Source: an uncultured Prevotella sp.
GTDB taxonomy: Bacteria > Bacteroidota > Bacteroidia > Bacteroidales > Bacteroidaceae
Assembly (NCBI GenBank): GCA_900539625.1
Contig: UQCW01000011.1
Location: forward strand, 1-61,510
Reading direction: 5' to 3'
DNA: 61,510 nucleotides
The number at the start of each line of letters is the position of its first letter. Position 1 is the first letter of the stretch. The notes beneath the pieces are model-generated. The model had not been told where the DNA came from. It searched no databases and saw only the letters and a list, made by a program, of their open reading frames with translations. The translations under genes were made by a program, and so were the position numbers. Shown here piece by piece: positions 1-7,169 of this stretch.

Positions 1-2
1 TC

Positions 3-278
3 AACTATTGGTCAATATGCAAGCGTATGGGAAAGATGATAAAGGAATGCGGCATCACCAAGAAAATCAGCTTTCACACTCTAAGGCACGGATTTGCGAC
101 TCTGGCCCTCAGCAAAGGGATGCCAATAGAGAGTGTCAGCCGTATTTTGGGGCATACAAACATTGAAACCACGCAAATCTATGCGAAGATAACCGTACAG
201 AAATTGGATAGTGACCTCACAATGCTGGGCGACAAACTGAGTAAATCATTCGGAAACGTAAAATTGGCAAAGATATGA
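3..278 (+). CDS. Tyrosine recombinase/integrase, C-terminal part (cut by window edge)
   Basis: The reading frame is open from the first bases, so the N-terminus lies outside the window. The visible ~91 residues carry the C-terminal catalytic signature of phage/ICE-type tyrosine recombinases: HTLRH (box II His-x-x-Arg), then LGHTNIETTQIYAK, which holds the second His and the nucleophilic Tyr. Such enzymes cut and rejoin DNA through a 3'-phosphotyrosyl bond to integrate, excise or invert a segment. The stop overlaps the start of the next short frame (ATGA at 275-278), which suggests translational coupling. In Bacteroidetes these integrases often lie at the end of a conjugative or mobilisable element. 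The specific element cannot be named from this fragment. Confidence 0.9.
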   Translation, partial: NYWSICKRMGKMIKECGITKKISFHTLRHGFATLALSKGMPIESVSRILGHTNIETTQIYAKITVQKLDSDLTMLGDKLSKSFGNVKLAKI

Positions 279-646
279 AACAGGAAATAATCACAACAGG
301 CAGCGATGGTAGAATTACCAAACCATCCGATACAGGTAATATATAGATGAATGAAATGGAGCTGGTAGAGCTGTTCGTGGTAATCGCCCCGACGCTCCGT
401 GCCGCCATCCGTGCCGTGTACAAGTGTGGAGTTTTGAATCCTCTTGAAGCAGAAAAACGTATCAAGCTGCCCAACGGCTATTATGCGGACATGTATGCCC
501 TGCCGATGGTAGTGGCACTCGCTTTTCGCATTGGCACGTCAAGTACCGCAATGATTCGTAATGCCCTGTTGGAAAGATTGTGCCGGCGAAAAGAAAAACA
601 AGTCCTGCTGGTGTCAATGAATAGCAGGATGACGTATGAATGTTAG
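275..646 (+). pseudogene. Small integrase-associated protein interrupted by an in-frame amber codon
   Basis: A 23-codon frame starts at 275, overlapping the integrase stop, and ends at TAG 344-346. The next codon (347) is ATG and the same frame continues for 99 residues. Read through, the product would be ~123 aa, beginning MKQEIITTGSDGRITKPSD and continuing LFVVIAPTLRAAIRAVYKCG, FRIGTSSTAMIRNALLERL and a basic RRKEK near the end. I recall similar small Bacteroidetes proteins beside integrases, with a Trp just where the TAG sits; a TGG to TAG change would explain the break. That family memory is inference. The downstream 347-646 frame may still be translated alone. Function is unknown; a DNA-binding accessory protein is only a guess. 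Confidence 0.5.
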
Positions 647-882
647 CATGAACTTTTAATGTTCAGCCATTTGATGATTAACGGTTTAATCTGACGTAGT
701 GACGACAAGAAGTCATTGAATCTGTAAATCAGTATGTCAGTCAATCTGTAATTATCTGCAACAATCAGTCCCCGAAGAAGTGCATATTCCACGACTTCGG
801 TTTTTTTATCTCCTTTTACCTGAAAGAGCCACCCGTTTATACTGCATTTTCTTGTTGCAAGATCAATTTTGCACCGTTCCAC
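643..882 (-). CDS. Hypothetical protein, doubtful
   Basis: This is a 79-codon minus-strand frame with a GTG start, converging tail to tail on the preceding gene (stops overlap at 643-646). The translation has a balanced composition, with segments such as GWLFQVKGDKK and LIVADNYRLTDILIYRF, and resembles a real protein more than the frames opposite it. No domain is recognised and there is no good promoter or start. It may be the remnant of a longer gene in the mobile region. Confidence 0.3.
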   Translation of the reverse strand: MERCKIDLATRKCSINGWLFQVKGDKKTEVVEYALLRGLIVADNYRLTDILIYRFNDFLSSLRQIKPLIIKWLNIKSSC

Positions 883-918
883 ATAGATTTGCGTATCAAG
901 GTTTTACCGACACTTTCG

Positions 919-926
919 TAGCTTTG
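919..926 (+). promoter_or_regulatory. Candidate -7 promoter box TAGCTTTG
   Basis: The sequence matches the Bacteroidetes -7 consensus TAnnTTTG and lies 6 bases before the ATG at 932. No clear -33 TTTG is seen at the usual 19-20 bp spacing. If used, the mRNA would be nearly leaderless. Confidence 0.4.
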
Positions 927-931
927 CAAGC

Positions 932-1135
932 ATGTTTAACCCGTTGCCGACAGGACGTAAGCAGCACTTTAAGACTGATGGCTCAGTTTGTTCGCTTAAA
1001 GAAAACTCAGATGGGAAATTTGACCTCAAAATAGATGGCGTTTCACATGTAAACTGGTTCAGACGCAAGAAATACGAGTTTATGGAAGCATTGGGATTAC
1101 CAACAAAAAGACAAAATAGAGGTATTAAGTTGTAA
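932..1135 (+). CDS. Small hypothetical protein (67 aa)
   Basis: This short basic protein is rich in Lys, Arg and Asn. It starts at ATG 932, just behind a TAGCTTTG box, and ends 12 bases before a strong intrinsic terminator (1148-1184). Being framed by a promoter-like box and a terminator is the main reason to believe it is a gene. No domain, signal peptide or membrane segment is visible and no function can be assigned. The C-terminus ends in a basic stretch (LPTKRQNRGIKL), compatible with nucleic-acid contact, but that is speculation. Confidence 0.5.
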   Translation: MFNPLPTGRKQHFKTDGSVCSLKENSDGKFDLKIDGVSHVNWFRRKKYEFMEALGLPTKRQNRGIKL

Positions 1136-1147
1136 ATCAAAATAAAG

Positions 1148-1184
1148 TCCGTGATAATGGAATGCCGTATCACGGATTTTTTTT
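1148..1184 (+). terminator. Intrinsic terminator
   Basis: A 9-bp perfect stem, TCCGTGATA / TATCACGGA, with an 11-base loop is followed directly by eight T residues. It ends the transcript of the 67-aa gene. The TACTTTTG box of the next gene begins within its T-run. Confidence 0.85.
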
Positions 1185-1191
1185 ACTTTTG
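1184..1191 (+). promoter_or_regulatory. -7 promoter box TACTTTTG for the LRR gene
   Basis: Matches TAnnTTTG and lies 22 bases upstream of the ATG at 1213, right after the terminator. It excludes an upstream in-frame ATG at 1162 as the start. Confidence 0.6.
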
Positions 1192-1212
1192 TACTCAAAT
1201 AAATGTAACTGC

Positions 1213-2625
1213 ATGAGAACTTTATCACTTATCATCTTTTTTCTTATTGCCACAATACCAGTTTCAGCTCAGCAATGGGTATTGGATGAAATCGCAGAGG
1301 AACATGACTCTTCGGAAAGTATTCCAACATGCCTTGTTGGCGTTTTGTTAATTATCGGCTTTTTGGTTTATAAGCATTTGCAACGTAAAGATAAGGAAGA
1401 ACAAGAAAGATGCATCAAGGAGCAAAAATATGAAGAGGAACAACAACTTGAAGAGCAACTTCAAAAATATAGAGAGCAACATGACGATGACATAGACTTT
1501 TGCGAAGATGATGACAACCTCATTATCCCCGATATATCTTCTGCTCGTATAATAAATAAAGAACCGTCAGCAACAAAATCTGTAAGTGATGAATCCACCA
1601 TTCAATCAACACCAATTGAAACGGATTTTTACACTATTTCCGCTGATAGAAAGACTTTTATAAAGGCGAAAGATACGGATTCTATCATAATTCCAGATGG
1701 AGTTGAAGTTATCAAGTTTGAAGCTTTTGTGATGAGAAAAATAAAAAGCATTGTCATTCCAAAATCTGTAAAAAAAATAGAGGATTTAGCTTTTTCGGGT
1801 TGCAGCATAGAAAAATTGGTTATTCCCAATTCTCTTGGTGATTTCGGTGAATTCACTTTCAATGGATGTGATAGTTTAACGGATGTTATTATTGAAGAGG
1901 GTATAACCAAACTTGGCATAGGTATGTTTCAGAACTGCATGTCACTGAAATCAGTTTTATTACCTCAATCGCTTCTATCTATTCCCGATTCTGCGTTCGA
2001 GGGTTGTATTTCTCTTGATAATGTAACATTACCACCTAATATCAAATATATTGGTGATGATGCGTTTTGTAATTGTCAATCTCTAACAGAATTATTTATC
2101 CCCCCATCCATTTCAAATCTTGGTTTTTCTGCATTTCGAGGATGTGGTTTGAAAAGCATCAATATTCCTGAGACTCTTTTTGGTATTTCTGAATATATGT
2201 TTTATGACGCATATGATTTAAAAAAAGTGGAATTGCCCAATACAATTACTTGCATAATGTCACACGCATTCTACGGATGCAAGTACTTACATATTATTAT
2301 TCCACCCAGTGTATCCTATATTGCGCCAGACGCTTTTGACCAATGTAATGAATACAGTTATGAAAATTTATGCATTGAAGTTCCTAAAGGGAAAAAAGAA
2401 AAATTGGAACAATTGAATGAACACTTAAAAGGTAAAATTTTAGAATATGATGTAACAGCAGATATGGCTATATCATCAGACTTACAAGAGCACAAAACAC
2501 GATTTATCGATTTTCATATTTTTAAGGAAAAAGAAAACCTACGAAACCAAGAACCCATGTTTTACAACGGAGTTCAGGTTGCACTTAGATACGAAAACAA
2601 ATGTACTTATGACAATTTCGAGTAG
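1213..2625 (+). CDS. BspA-type leucine-rich repeat protein with N-terminal membrane anchor
   Basis: The ATG at 1213 is chosen because it begins a signal-peptide-like segment (MRTLSLIIFFLIATIPVSA) and lies behind a -7 box. After the signal come about 20 polar residues, a membrane segment (CLVGVLLIIGFLVYKHL) and a charged Glu/Lys/Gln-rich, coiled-coil-like stretch with an Asp cluster. About eight LRR_5/BspA repeats follow, with the usual pattern of I-x-I-P followed by A-F-x-x-C (for example SIVIPKSV, AFSGCSIEKLVIP, AFYGCKYLHIIIP). Known BspA proteins are surface adhesins, but this order predicts LRRs on the cytoplasmic side of the membrane unless the first segment is not cleaved. The last ~80 residues match no domain I know. 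Partner and role are unknown. Confidence 0.85.
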   Translation: MRTLSLIIFFLIATIPVSAQQWVLDEIAEEHDSSESIPTCLVGVLLIIGFLVYKHLQRKDKEEQERCIKEQKYEEEQQLEEQLQKYREQHDDDIDFCEDDDNLIIPDISSARIINKEPSATKSVSDESTIQSTPIETDFYTISADRKTFIKAKDTDSIIIPDGVEVIKFEAFVMRKIKSIVIPKSVKKIEDLAFSGCSIEKLVIPNSLGDFGEFTFNGCDSLTDVIIEEGITKLGIGMFQNCMSLKSVLLPQSLLSIPDSAFEGCISLDNVTLPPNIKYIGDDAFCNCQSLTELFIPPSISNLGFSAFRGCGLKSINIPETLFGISEYMFYDAYDLKKVELPNTITCIMSHAFYGCKYLHIIIPPSVSYIAPDAFDQCNEYSYENLCIEVPKGKKEKLEQLNEHLKGKILEYDVTADMAISSDLQEHKTRFIDFHIFKEKENLRNQEPMFYNGVQVALRYENKCTYDNFE

Positions 2626-2695
2626 TGCGAAATAACTGTTTACGCGAATTCGGGATAAGGCCTCGCGTTATTATGTGTTCATTAAAAAGCAAGTT

Positions 2696-2935
2696 ATGGC
2701 AGTATTGTTTGACCAATTTAGTTATAGGATGAACAAAACATCCGAGGGCGTTTATTATGATCGCTGGCATGGGCATATGTTTCCAGAAATATCAATACCC
2801 GAAAAACTATACTTTTTGTATCGAATTATTTCGGCACTTTTGACGCACGATAAACTTTTCATCAGAACAGACTCAATAGAAGAAATGATTGAGTGTATTG
2901 GATTTGATGCTTTCAGAATGCTTTATAATAAATAG
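2696..2935 (+). CDS. Unknown protein, N-terminal half of a split gene
   Basis: ATG 2696 is preferred over the GTG at 2675. The 79-residue product starts MAVLFDQFSYRM and has amphipathic helices (EKLYFLYRIISALL, SIEEMIECIGFDAFRML). It ends at TAG 2933-2935, exactly where the next frame begins (TAGTG). The segment LFIRTDSIEEMIECIGFDAFRML followed by VILDNWWVPAF reads as one continuous protein, so a one-base loss or a frameshift is likely. I do not recognise a named domain. Confidence 0.5.
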   Translation: MAVLFDQFSYRMNKTSEGVYYDRWHGHMFPEISIPEKLYFLYRIISALLTHDKLFIRTDSIEEMIECIGFDAFRMLYNK

Positions 2936-3813
2936 TGATTTTAGATAATTGGTGGGTTCCTGCTTTTATATGTAACGGAAATTCCGTATTATATATGAAT
3001 ATGCATGAAACGCAATATCAAGATAAAATGTGCTCTCGCCTATTAGAACGCAAAGGACTAGAAGCGTCACGTTTTATGAATTCAATTTTAAAAAAGGTGT
3101 GTAATACATCTGATTCCGATACATATGACTTTTGGGACAATATTTCACAAGAAAATATGTATGAAGATTTTTCTTACAATGATAGAATTCGAGCTCTTTT
3201 GAATATTCAATCTGAAAGTATCATGTCCATTTCAAATGAGGATGATACTTGGTCAGCTGTAAGACTTTGCTTGTTTGAACGAAGTATAGAATGGTCTAAA
3301 CAGCTTAAAACAGATGAGATTTTACTTGAAGATGAAGCAAAAAAGTACTTGTTATACAAAAGCGATGTTCAATCAGATAGCATTATCCAATATTTCAAAC
3401 AGGTTCTTTACGCCAAAGGTATACCAAATCTATCGATTTTATACTATAATGGTGTGATTTCAATGAAAGATATTATCAGAGTTAGAGATAAGGTCGCTTT
3501 TGGAGAATTTACTTCTTGGCTTAAAAGTCACAATTATAGTGTTAAGGAATTGGAATTAGCTTTATTAAATGGACGTTCAAACAATAGTGTAATTGAAAAA
3601 TGGTCAAGATGGGCTATTGTTTGTGCCGCACCATTATTTCTGCCAGCAGGGATAGTGCAGACACTTACTGGTATTGGACTAAGTTTTTTGGAACAACTTT
3701 TACCACAATTTTCTAGGCAAAAAATTCCTGTTCTGTATTTTGACAATATTTTATCAAAGCAATTTGACTCAAGTAAGATGAACAGGAAATTGCAATCAAA
3801 GTTTGGCTTTTAG
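2935..3813 (+). CDS. Unknown protein, C-terminal part of a split gene
   Basis: The frame opens at a GTG overlapping the previous stop and encodes 292 residues. Visible features are an acidic helical middle and a hydrophobic Gly/Pro-containing segment near the C-terminus (WAIVCAAPLFLPAGIVQTL), followed by a short tail. The layout recalls a loose group of bacterial hypothetical proteins of ~350-450 aa that end in a similar hydrophobic segment. I know no function for them. Base composition is AT-rich like the LRR gene upstream and unlike truA downstream, consistent with accessory DNA. Whether the two halves are made as one chain cannot be decided here. Confidence 0.6.
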   Translation: MILDNWWVPAFICNGNSVLYMNMHETQYQDKMCSRLLERKGLEASRFMNSILKKVCNTSDSDTYDFWDNISQENMYEDFSYNDRIRALLNIQSESIMSISNEDDTWSAVRLCLFERSIEWSKQLKTDEILLEDEAKKYLLYKSDVQSDSIIQYFKQVLYAKGIPNLSILYYNGVISMKDIIRVRDKVAFGEFTSWLKSHNYSVKELELALLNGRSNNSVIEKWSRWAIVCAAPLFLPAGIVQTLTGIGLSFLEQLLPQFSRQKIPVLYFDNILSKQFDSSKMNRKLQSKFGF

Positions 3814-4167
3814 CTGATATGGATTATCGGAATAGGTTAAAAATAACAAGACCTATTTTCATGTTCATAAAAATAGTTACTCTTGTATCTGAAAGAGTTA
3901 TTTGAACGCAAATCATAGCAGAACGCTGCAAATAGCACGGTTGCCAAGTCATTACCTCAAAATCGGGTAATTCTCCCAAAGTCCTTATTGTAAGGAACTA
4001 AGAAAGTTATTCCAAAGTTACATAAAATATTTGATTAATCGTGCTGCCAAACGAAAAAGAATTCAGAGAGCATTCCTATATAGTGAAAATACAGTGCAGA
4101 TATAGTGTCGATGAAACATTTACAAGCAGAGGAATCCGCTTACCTATTCTTGCAAATGCATCAAACA
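3814..4167. other. Gene-free stretch at the element/chromosome boundary
   Basis: No coding frame is credible in this ~350-bp AT-rich gap between the accessory region and truA. It contains a small 6-bp-stem hairpin around 3982-3996 and a minus-strand TAACTTTG box at 4013-4020 that faces no gene. An element attachment site could lie here, but no direct repeat can be identified without the other end. Confidence 0.5.
4013..4020 (-). promoter_or_regulatory. Orphan -7 box TAACTTTG
   Basis: Perfect match to the most common -7 box of this genome, reading leftward into a stretch without a gene. There is no -33 TTTG at the right distance. It may drive a small RNA, or be the remnant of a deleted gene's promoter. 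Confidence 0.3.
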
Positions 4168-4914
4168 TCAAATAAAAATGCTGTCTGGGTAAACCACATT
4201 TACAAGCGAAAGAGCTTTTCCAGGGACAGACTCCCCTGCTGCACAACGGTCTTTCCGACGGATGATTTCTTGGAATTCGCTGAGCGTGATTTTATGTCGG
4301 CCAACATCCAGAAGGGTGCCTACAACGGCACGAACCATATTACGCAGAAAGCGGTTTGCCGTTATTTCAAAGCGCCAGAGATTGTCGTCAACCTGCACCC
4401 AGTGAGCGCGAGTGACATGGCAAATATTTGTTTTCACGTCTGTGCCGAGTTTGCTGAAACTCGTAAAATCATCAACCGTCAGCAGCATGGCCGCTGCCTC
4501 GTTCATGAGTTTGAAATCAGGGATGAAATGCAACTGCACAGCGTAATGGCGAAGAAATGGATTCTTCTGTGTGTAGACATGATAGTGATACGTTCGTGAA
4601 ATAGCATCAAAACGAGCATTCGCCGTTTCAGATACCTTTCTGATTTCTTTCACACTGATATCGGGAGGAAGAATGCGGCAAAGCTTTGCGGACAGGTTCT
4701 GCAAGTTCTCGATTTCCAGAAAATCAAAATGAGCTACCATGGTGGAAGCATGCACACCAGTATCGGTCCTTCCCGCTCCGACGGTTTCGATTTCAGAACG
4801 AAGGATGGTGCTGAGTGCCCAATTCAATTTTTTCTGAACACTGACAGCGTTAGGTTGAATCTGCCAACCATGATAGTTGGTGCCGTCGTAAGAAAAATAG
4901 ATAAAATATCGCAT
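4168..4914 (-). CDS. truA: tRNA pseudouridine synthase A
   Basis: TruA converts uridines 38-40 of the tRNA anticodon stem-loop to pseudouridine. The catalytic Asp is in GAGRTDTGVHA, and the family pattern continues with RTYHYHVY and ANRFLRNMVRAVVGTLLDVG. The start is placed at ATG 4914 (MRYFIYFSYDGTNYHGW), which matches the usual N-terminus and gives 248 aa. An in-frame ATG 63 bases upstream would add an unusual leader peptide. The gene lies after the terminator of rpsF-rpsR-rplI, so it probably has its own promoter. It is the first core gene right of the accessory region. Confidence 0.97.
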   Translation of the reverse strand: MRYFIYFSYDGTNYHGWQIQPNAVSVQKKLNWALSTILRSEIETVGAGRTDTGVHASTMVAHFDFLEIENLQNLSAKLCRILPPDISVKEIRKVSETANARFDAISRTYHYHVYTQKNPFLRHYAVQLHFIPDFKLMNEAAAMLLTVDDFTSFSKLGTDVKTNICHVTRAHWVQVDDNLWRFEITANRFLRNMVRAVVGTLLDVGRHKITLSEFQEIIRRKDRCAAGESVPGKALSLVNVVYPDSIFI

Positions 4915-5014
4915 ACAAATAAATGCTGTAGAATTACTTTTACGAAAATAACGCACTTGCCATTTTTCAGTTCTCAACCATCAGGCATAGCCGTCTTCTC
5001 TCTGAGAAAAAAAG

Positions 5015-5055
5015 AAAGTCTGCTGAACCACCCCTAGAGTGAAACAACAGACTTT
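5015..5055 (-). terminator. Terminator of the rpsF-rpsR-rplI operon
   Basis: On the minus strand GTCTGTTG pairs with CAGCAGAC (one G-U wobble), the stem extending inward after a short internal mismatch. Seven T residues follow (UUUCUUUUUUU in the RNA). It lies ~45 bases past the rplI stop. Confidence 0.85.
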
Positions 5056-5098
5056 ATGTTTTTTGTATTTTCAAACGGCAGAAAAACCTGCCATACAA

Positions 5099-5548
5099 TT
5101 ATGCTTCTTCAGCGACAACCTCAAACGGAATTTCAACAGAAACTTCCTTGTGAAGTTTAACAACTGCATGATAAGCACCAACTTCCTTTACGTCCTTCAA
5201 GACGATTGTCTTGCGATCGATTTCGAAACCACGCTTAGCGAGTTCCTCAGAAATCTGCAAACCGTTGACAGAACCATAGATAGAACCAGTGGCACTAACT
5301 TTGGCTGCAATTTTGATAGGTTCGATAGCCTTCAACTTTTCAGCCAATTCAAGAGCATCATTCTTAATTTTTTCCAACTTGTGAGCACGCTGCTTCAACT
5401 CTTCTGCCAAGCATTTCTTTGCAGAAGCAGATGCGATGACGGCTTTGCCTGTAGGAATAAGGAAGTTGCGACCGTAGCCGTCTTTCACTTTCACGACATC
5501 GTCCTTATAGCCCAAGCCGTGTACATTTTCTTTCAAAATGAGTTCCAT
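5099..5548 (-). CDS. rplI: 50S ribosomal protein L9
   Basis: The product is 149 aa, the usual L9 length. It starts MELILKENVHGLGYKDDVV, followed by the conserved VKDGYGRNFLIPTGKA of the N-terminal 23S rRNA-binding domain. A long Lys/Ala/Glu helix links this to the C-terminal domain (FEIDRKTIVLKDVKEVGAY). L9 binds near the L1 stalk and helps keep the reading frame. It is last in the rpsF-rpsR-rplI operon and is followed by a terminator. Confidence 0.98.
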   Translation of the reverse strand: MELILKENVHGLGYKDDVVKVKDGYGRNFLIPTGKAVIASASAKKCLAEELKQRAHKLEKIKNDALELAEKLKAIEPIKIAAKVSATGSIYGSVNGLQISEELAKRGFEIDRKTIVLKDVKEVGAYHAVVKLHKEVSVEIPFEVVAEEA

Positions 5549-5567
5549 ATCTTATTACCTCCAGTTT

Positions 5568-5837
5568 TTATTTCATCAAATCGGTTACGAAGGGGAGAAG
5601 AGCCAAGTGGCGAGCACGCTTAACGGCCTGTGCCACGCGACGCTGATACTTTAAAGAAGTACCCGTGATGCGACGAGGCAAAATTTTACCCTGCTCATTC
5701 AGGAACTTCTTGAGGAATTCAGGATCCTTGTAGTCAATATACTTGATACCGCTCTTTTTGAAACGGCAATACTTCTTTTTCTTAACGTCAACAGTAGGCG
5801 GCGTTAAATAACGAATTTCAGACTGTGCTTGTGCCAT
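5568..5837 (-). CDS. rpsR: 30S ribosomal protein S18
   Basis: An 89-aa basic protein with the S18 core: YIDYKDPEFLKKFLNEQGKILPRR, then ITGTSLKYQRRVAQAVKRARHLALLPF. S18 pairs with S6 on the platform of the small subunit. It starts 3 bases after the rpsF stop and is followed 19 bases later by rplI, the standard order. Confidence 0.98.
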   Translation of the reverse strand: MAQAQSEIRYLTPPTVDVKKKKYCRFKKSGIKYIDYKDPEFLKKFLNEQGKILPRRITGTSLKYQRRVAQAVKRARHLALLPFVTDLMK

Positions 5838-5840
5838 TGC

Positions 5841-6185
5841 TTAATCCTCCTTTTTTGATTTGATGTTACGACGTTTTTCTGCATACTGTGCAGCGTACTT
5901 TTCGAGTTTAACCGTGAGGTAGCGAAGAACGCGTTCGTCACGACGGAAAGCTACTTCCAACTTCTCGATTACTTGAGGTTCAGCCTTGAACTCTACCAAT
6001 TCGTAGAAACCAGTTGATTTTTTCTGAATTGGATAAGCCATCTTTTTGAGGCCCCAGCATTCGTCATTGATAATCTCAGCGCCTTGTGCGGTAAGAATAC
6101 CCTTGAACTTTTCAACCGCCTCCTTCATCTGTTGGTCAGACAAAACGGGAGTCATTATGAAGACGGTTTCGTACTGATTCATCAT
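5841..6185 (-). CDS. rpsF: 30S ribosomal protein S6
   Basis: A 114-aa protein with the S6 fold pattern: YETVFIMTPVLSDQQM, GLKKMAYPIQKKSTGFYELVEF and RRDERVLRYLTVKL. It forms a heterodimer with S18. It is first in the operon, behind a well-spaced Bacteroidetes promoter at 6229-6259. Confidence 0.98.
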   Translation of the reverse strand: MMNQYETVFIMTPVLSDQQMKEAVEKFKGILTAQGAEIINDECWGLKKMAYPIQKKSTGFYELVEFKAEPQVIEKLEVAFRRDERVLRYLTVKLEKYAAQYAEKRRNIKSKKED

Positions 6186-6228
6186 AATAGTGAATGAATT
6201 AATATGTTGTTATTGCAAAATTGCGGTG

Positions 6229-6259
6229 CAAATTTACATTAAATATTTGGATTGACAAA
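6229..6259 (-). promoter_or_regulatory. Promoter of rpsF-rpsR-rplI
   Basis: The minus strand reads TTTG, 19 bases, TAAATTTG. This is a near-ideal Bacteroidetes -33/-7 pair, about 45-50 bases upstream of the rpsF ATG. Confidence 0.8.
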
Positions 6260-6359
6260 ATCCCCCAACATTTCTTTGATGGGGATGACTGAAATTCCGA
6301 CGGATTTTCCCCAGATTACTGGCGTTAACCACTCCCAAAGGACAATGTATAGACAAAAC

Positions 6360-6390
6360 GAGAGGGCATACCACTCGGGGACGCCCTCTC
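6360..6390 (-). terminator. Terminator of rpsP
   Basis: Perfect 8-bp stem GAGAGGGC / GCCCTCTC with a 15-base loop, followed on the minus strand by GTTTTG. It lies 25 bases past the rpsP stop. Confidence 0.8.
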
Positions 6391-6414
6391 TCAGTTTTCA
6401 ATAACCAAAAAAAA

Positions 6415-6954
6415 TTAAGCTTCAGCAGGAGCTTCTTCGCCTTCAGCCTGCTCTTCGCTTTCTTTTGCAGCAGCTTCAGCTTGAGCCTGTGCGGCAGCAG
6501 CTTTCTTTTCAGCCACCTTTTCAGCGATCTTTTCGTTCACTTTTTTCTCAGCCTCAAGGCGAGCAGCGGCGTCAGCCTTCTTTGACTCGGCGTTCTTGCT
6601 TGCAGCAGCAGCGGCCTTAGAGTCTTTTTCCTGCTTCCATGCCTCGAACTTTGCCTGTGCAGCAGCTTCGTCGAATGCGCCTTTACGAACACCACCATTG
6701 AGGTGCTTCATGAGCATAACGCCTTCTGATGAGAGAATGTTGCGAACGGTGTCTGTTGGCTGTGCACCACACTCTACCCAGTGGAGAGCGCGTTCAAAAT
6801 TCAAATCGATTGTGGCAGGATTGGTATTAGGATTGTAGGTACCAATCTTTTCAGTGTACTTACCATCACGTGGTGCTCTAACGTCAGCAATAACAATGCT
6901 GTAAAAAGCATAGCCCTTACGGCCATGACGCTGCAATCTGATTCTTGTTGCCAT
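6415..6954 (-). CDS. rpsP: 30S ribosomal protein S16 with long C-terminal tail
   Basis: The first ~85 residues are canonical S16: MATRIRLQRHGRKGYAFYSI, ADVRAPRDGKYTEKIGTYNP, LNFERALHWVECGAQPTDTVRNILS. The remaining ~95 residues are a low-complexity Ala/Lys/Glu tail (AEKKVNEKIAEKVAEKK, ending EEQAEGEEAPAEA), predicted to be helical or disordered. Bacteroidetes S16 proteins are known to be longer than the ~80-aa E. coli form, so this is lineage-typical. It is transcribed alone, between its own promoter box (7013-7020) and terminator. Confidence 0.97.
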   Translation of the reverse strand: MATRIRLQRHGRKGYAFYSIVIADVRAPRDGKYTEKIGTYNPNTNPATIDLNFERALHWVECGAQPTDTVRNILSSEGVMLMKHLNGGVRKGAFDEAAAQAKFEAWKQEKDSKAAAAASKNAESKKADAAARLEAEKKVNEKIAEKVAEKKAAAAQAQAEAAAKESEEQAEGEEAPAEA

Positions 6955-6986
6955 TTTGTTTTTTTGTTGTTTTAGATATTGAACAT

Positions 6987-7011
6987 AGCGCTGCTATCTC
7001 GTAACAGCGCT
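6987..7011 (-). promoter_or_regulatory. Inverted repeat in the rpsP leader
   Basis: Perfect 7-bp repeat AGCGCTG / CAGCGCT with an 11-base spacer, immediately downstream of the rpsP -7 box. It overlaps the expected transcription start, so it could be an operator or, if fully transcribed, a leader hairpin for autogenous control. Confidence 0.45.
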
Positions 7012-7012
7012 G

Positions 7013-7020
7013 CAAAGTTA
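7013..7020 (-). promoter_or_regulatory. -7 promoter box TAACTTTG of rpsP
   Basis: Perfect TAnnTTTG match on the minus strand, 59 bases upstream of the rpsP ATG. No clear -33 element was found. Confidence 0.65.
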
Positions 7021-7156
7021 CGTCTTTTTCTGATATGACAGGCCATCCTTACCACATTTTTTTGCGTAAGACACTAAATTATAGGTCAATGTCATATTTT
7101 TCAGGAACACCTCATTAAAAAAAACGCTGTACCAACACTATCATTCAAAAAAATCG

Positions 7157-7164
7157 TAACTTTG
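7157..7164 (+). promoter_or_regulatory. -7 promoter box TAACTTTG upstream of pyrG
   Basis: Perfect match to the local consensus. The next gene (pyrG) starts 320 bases later, implying an unusually long leader or a separate RNA gene. Confidence 0.6.
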
Positions 7165-7169
7165 CCGAC

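Noticed and set aside
780..1034. 84-codon plus-strand frame
   Set aside because: Overlaps the better-supported frames at 643-882 (minus) and 932-1135 (plus), and its translation is not protein-like.
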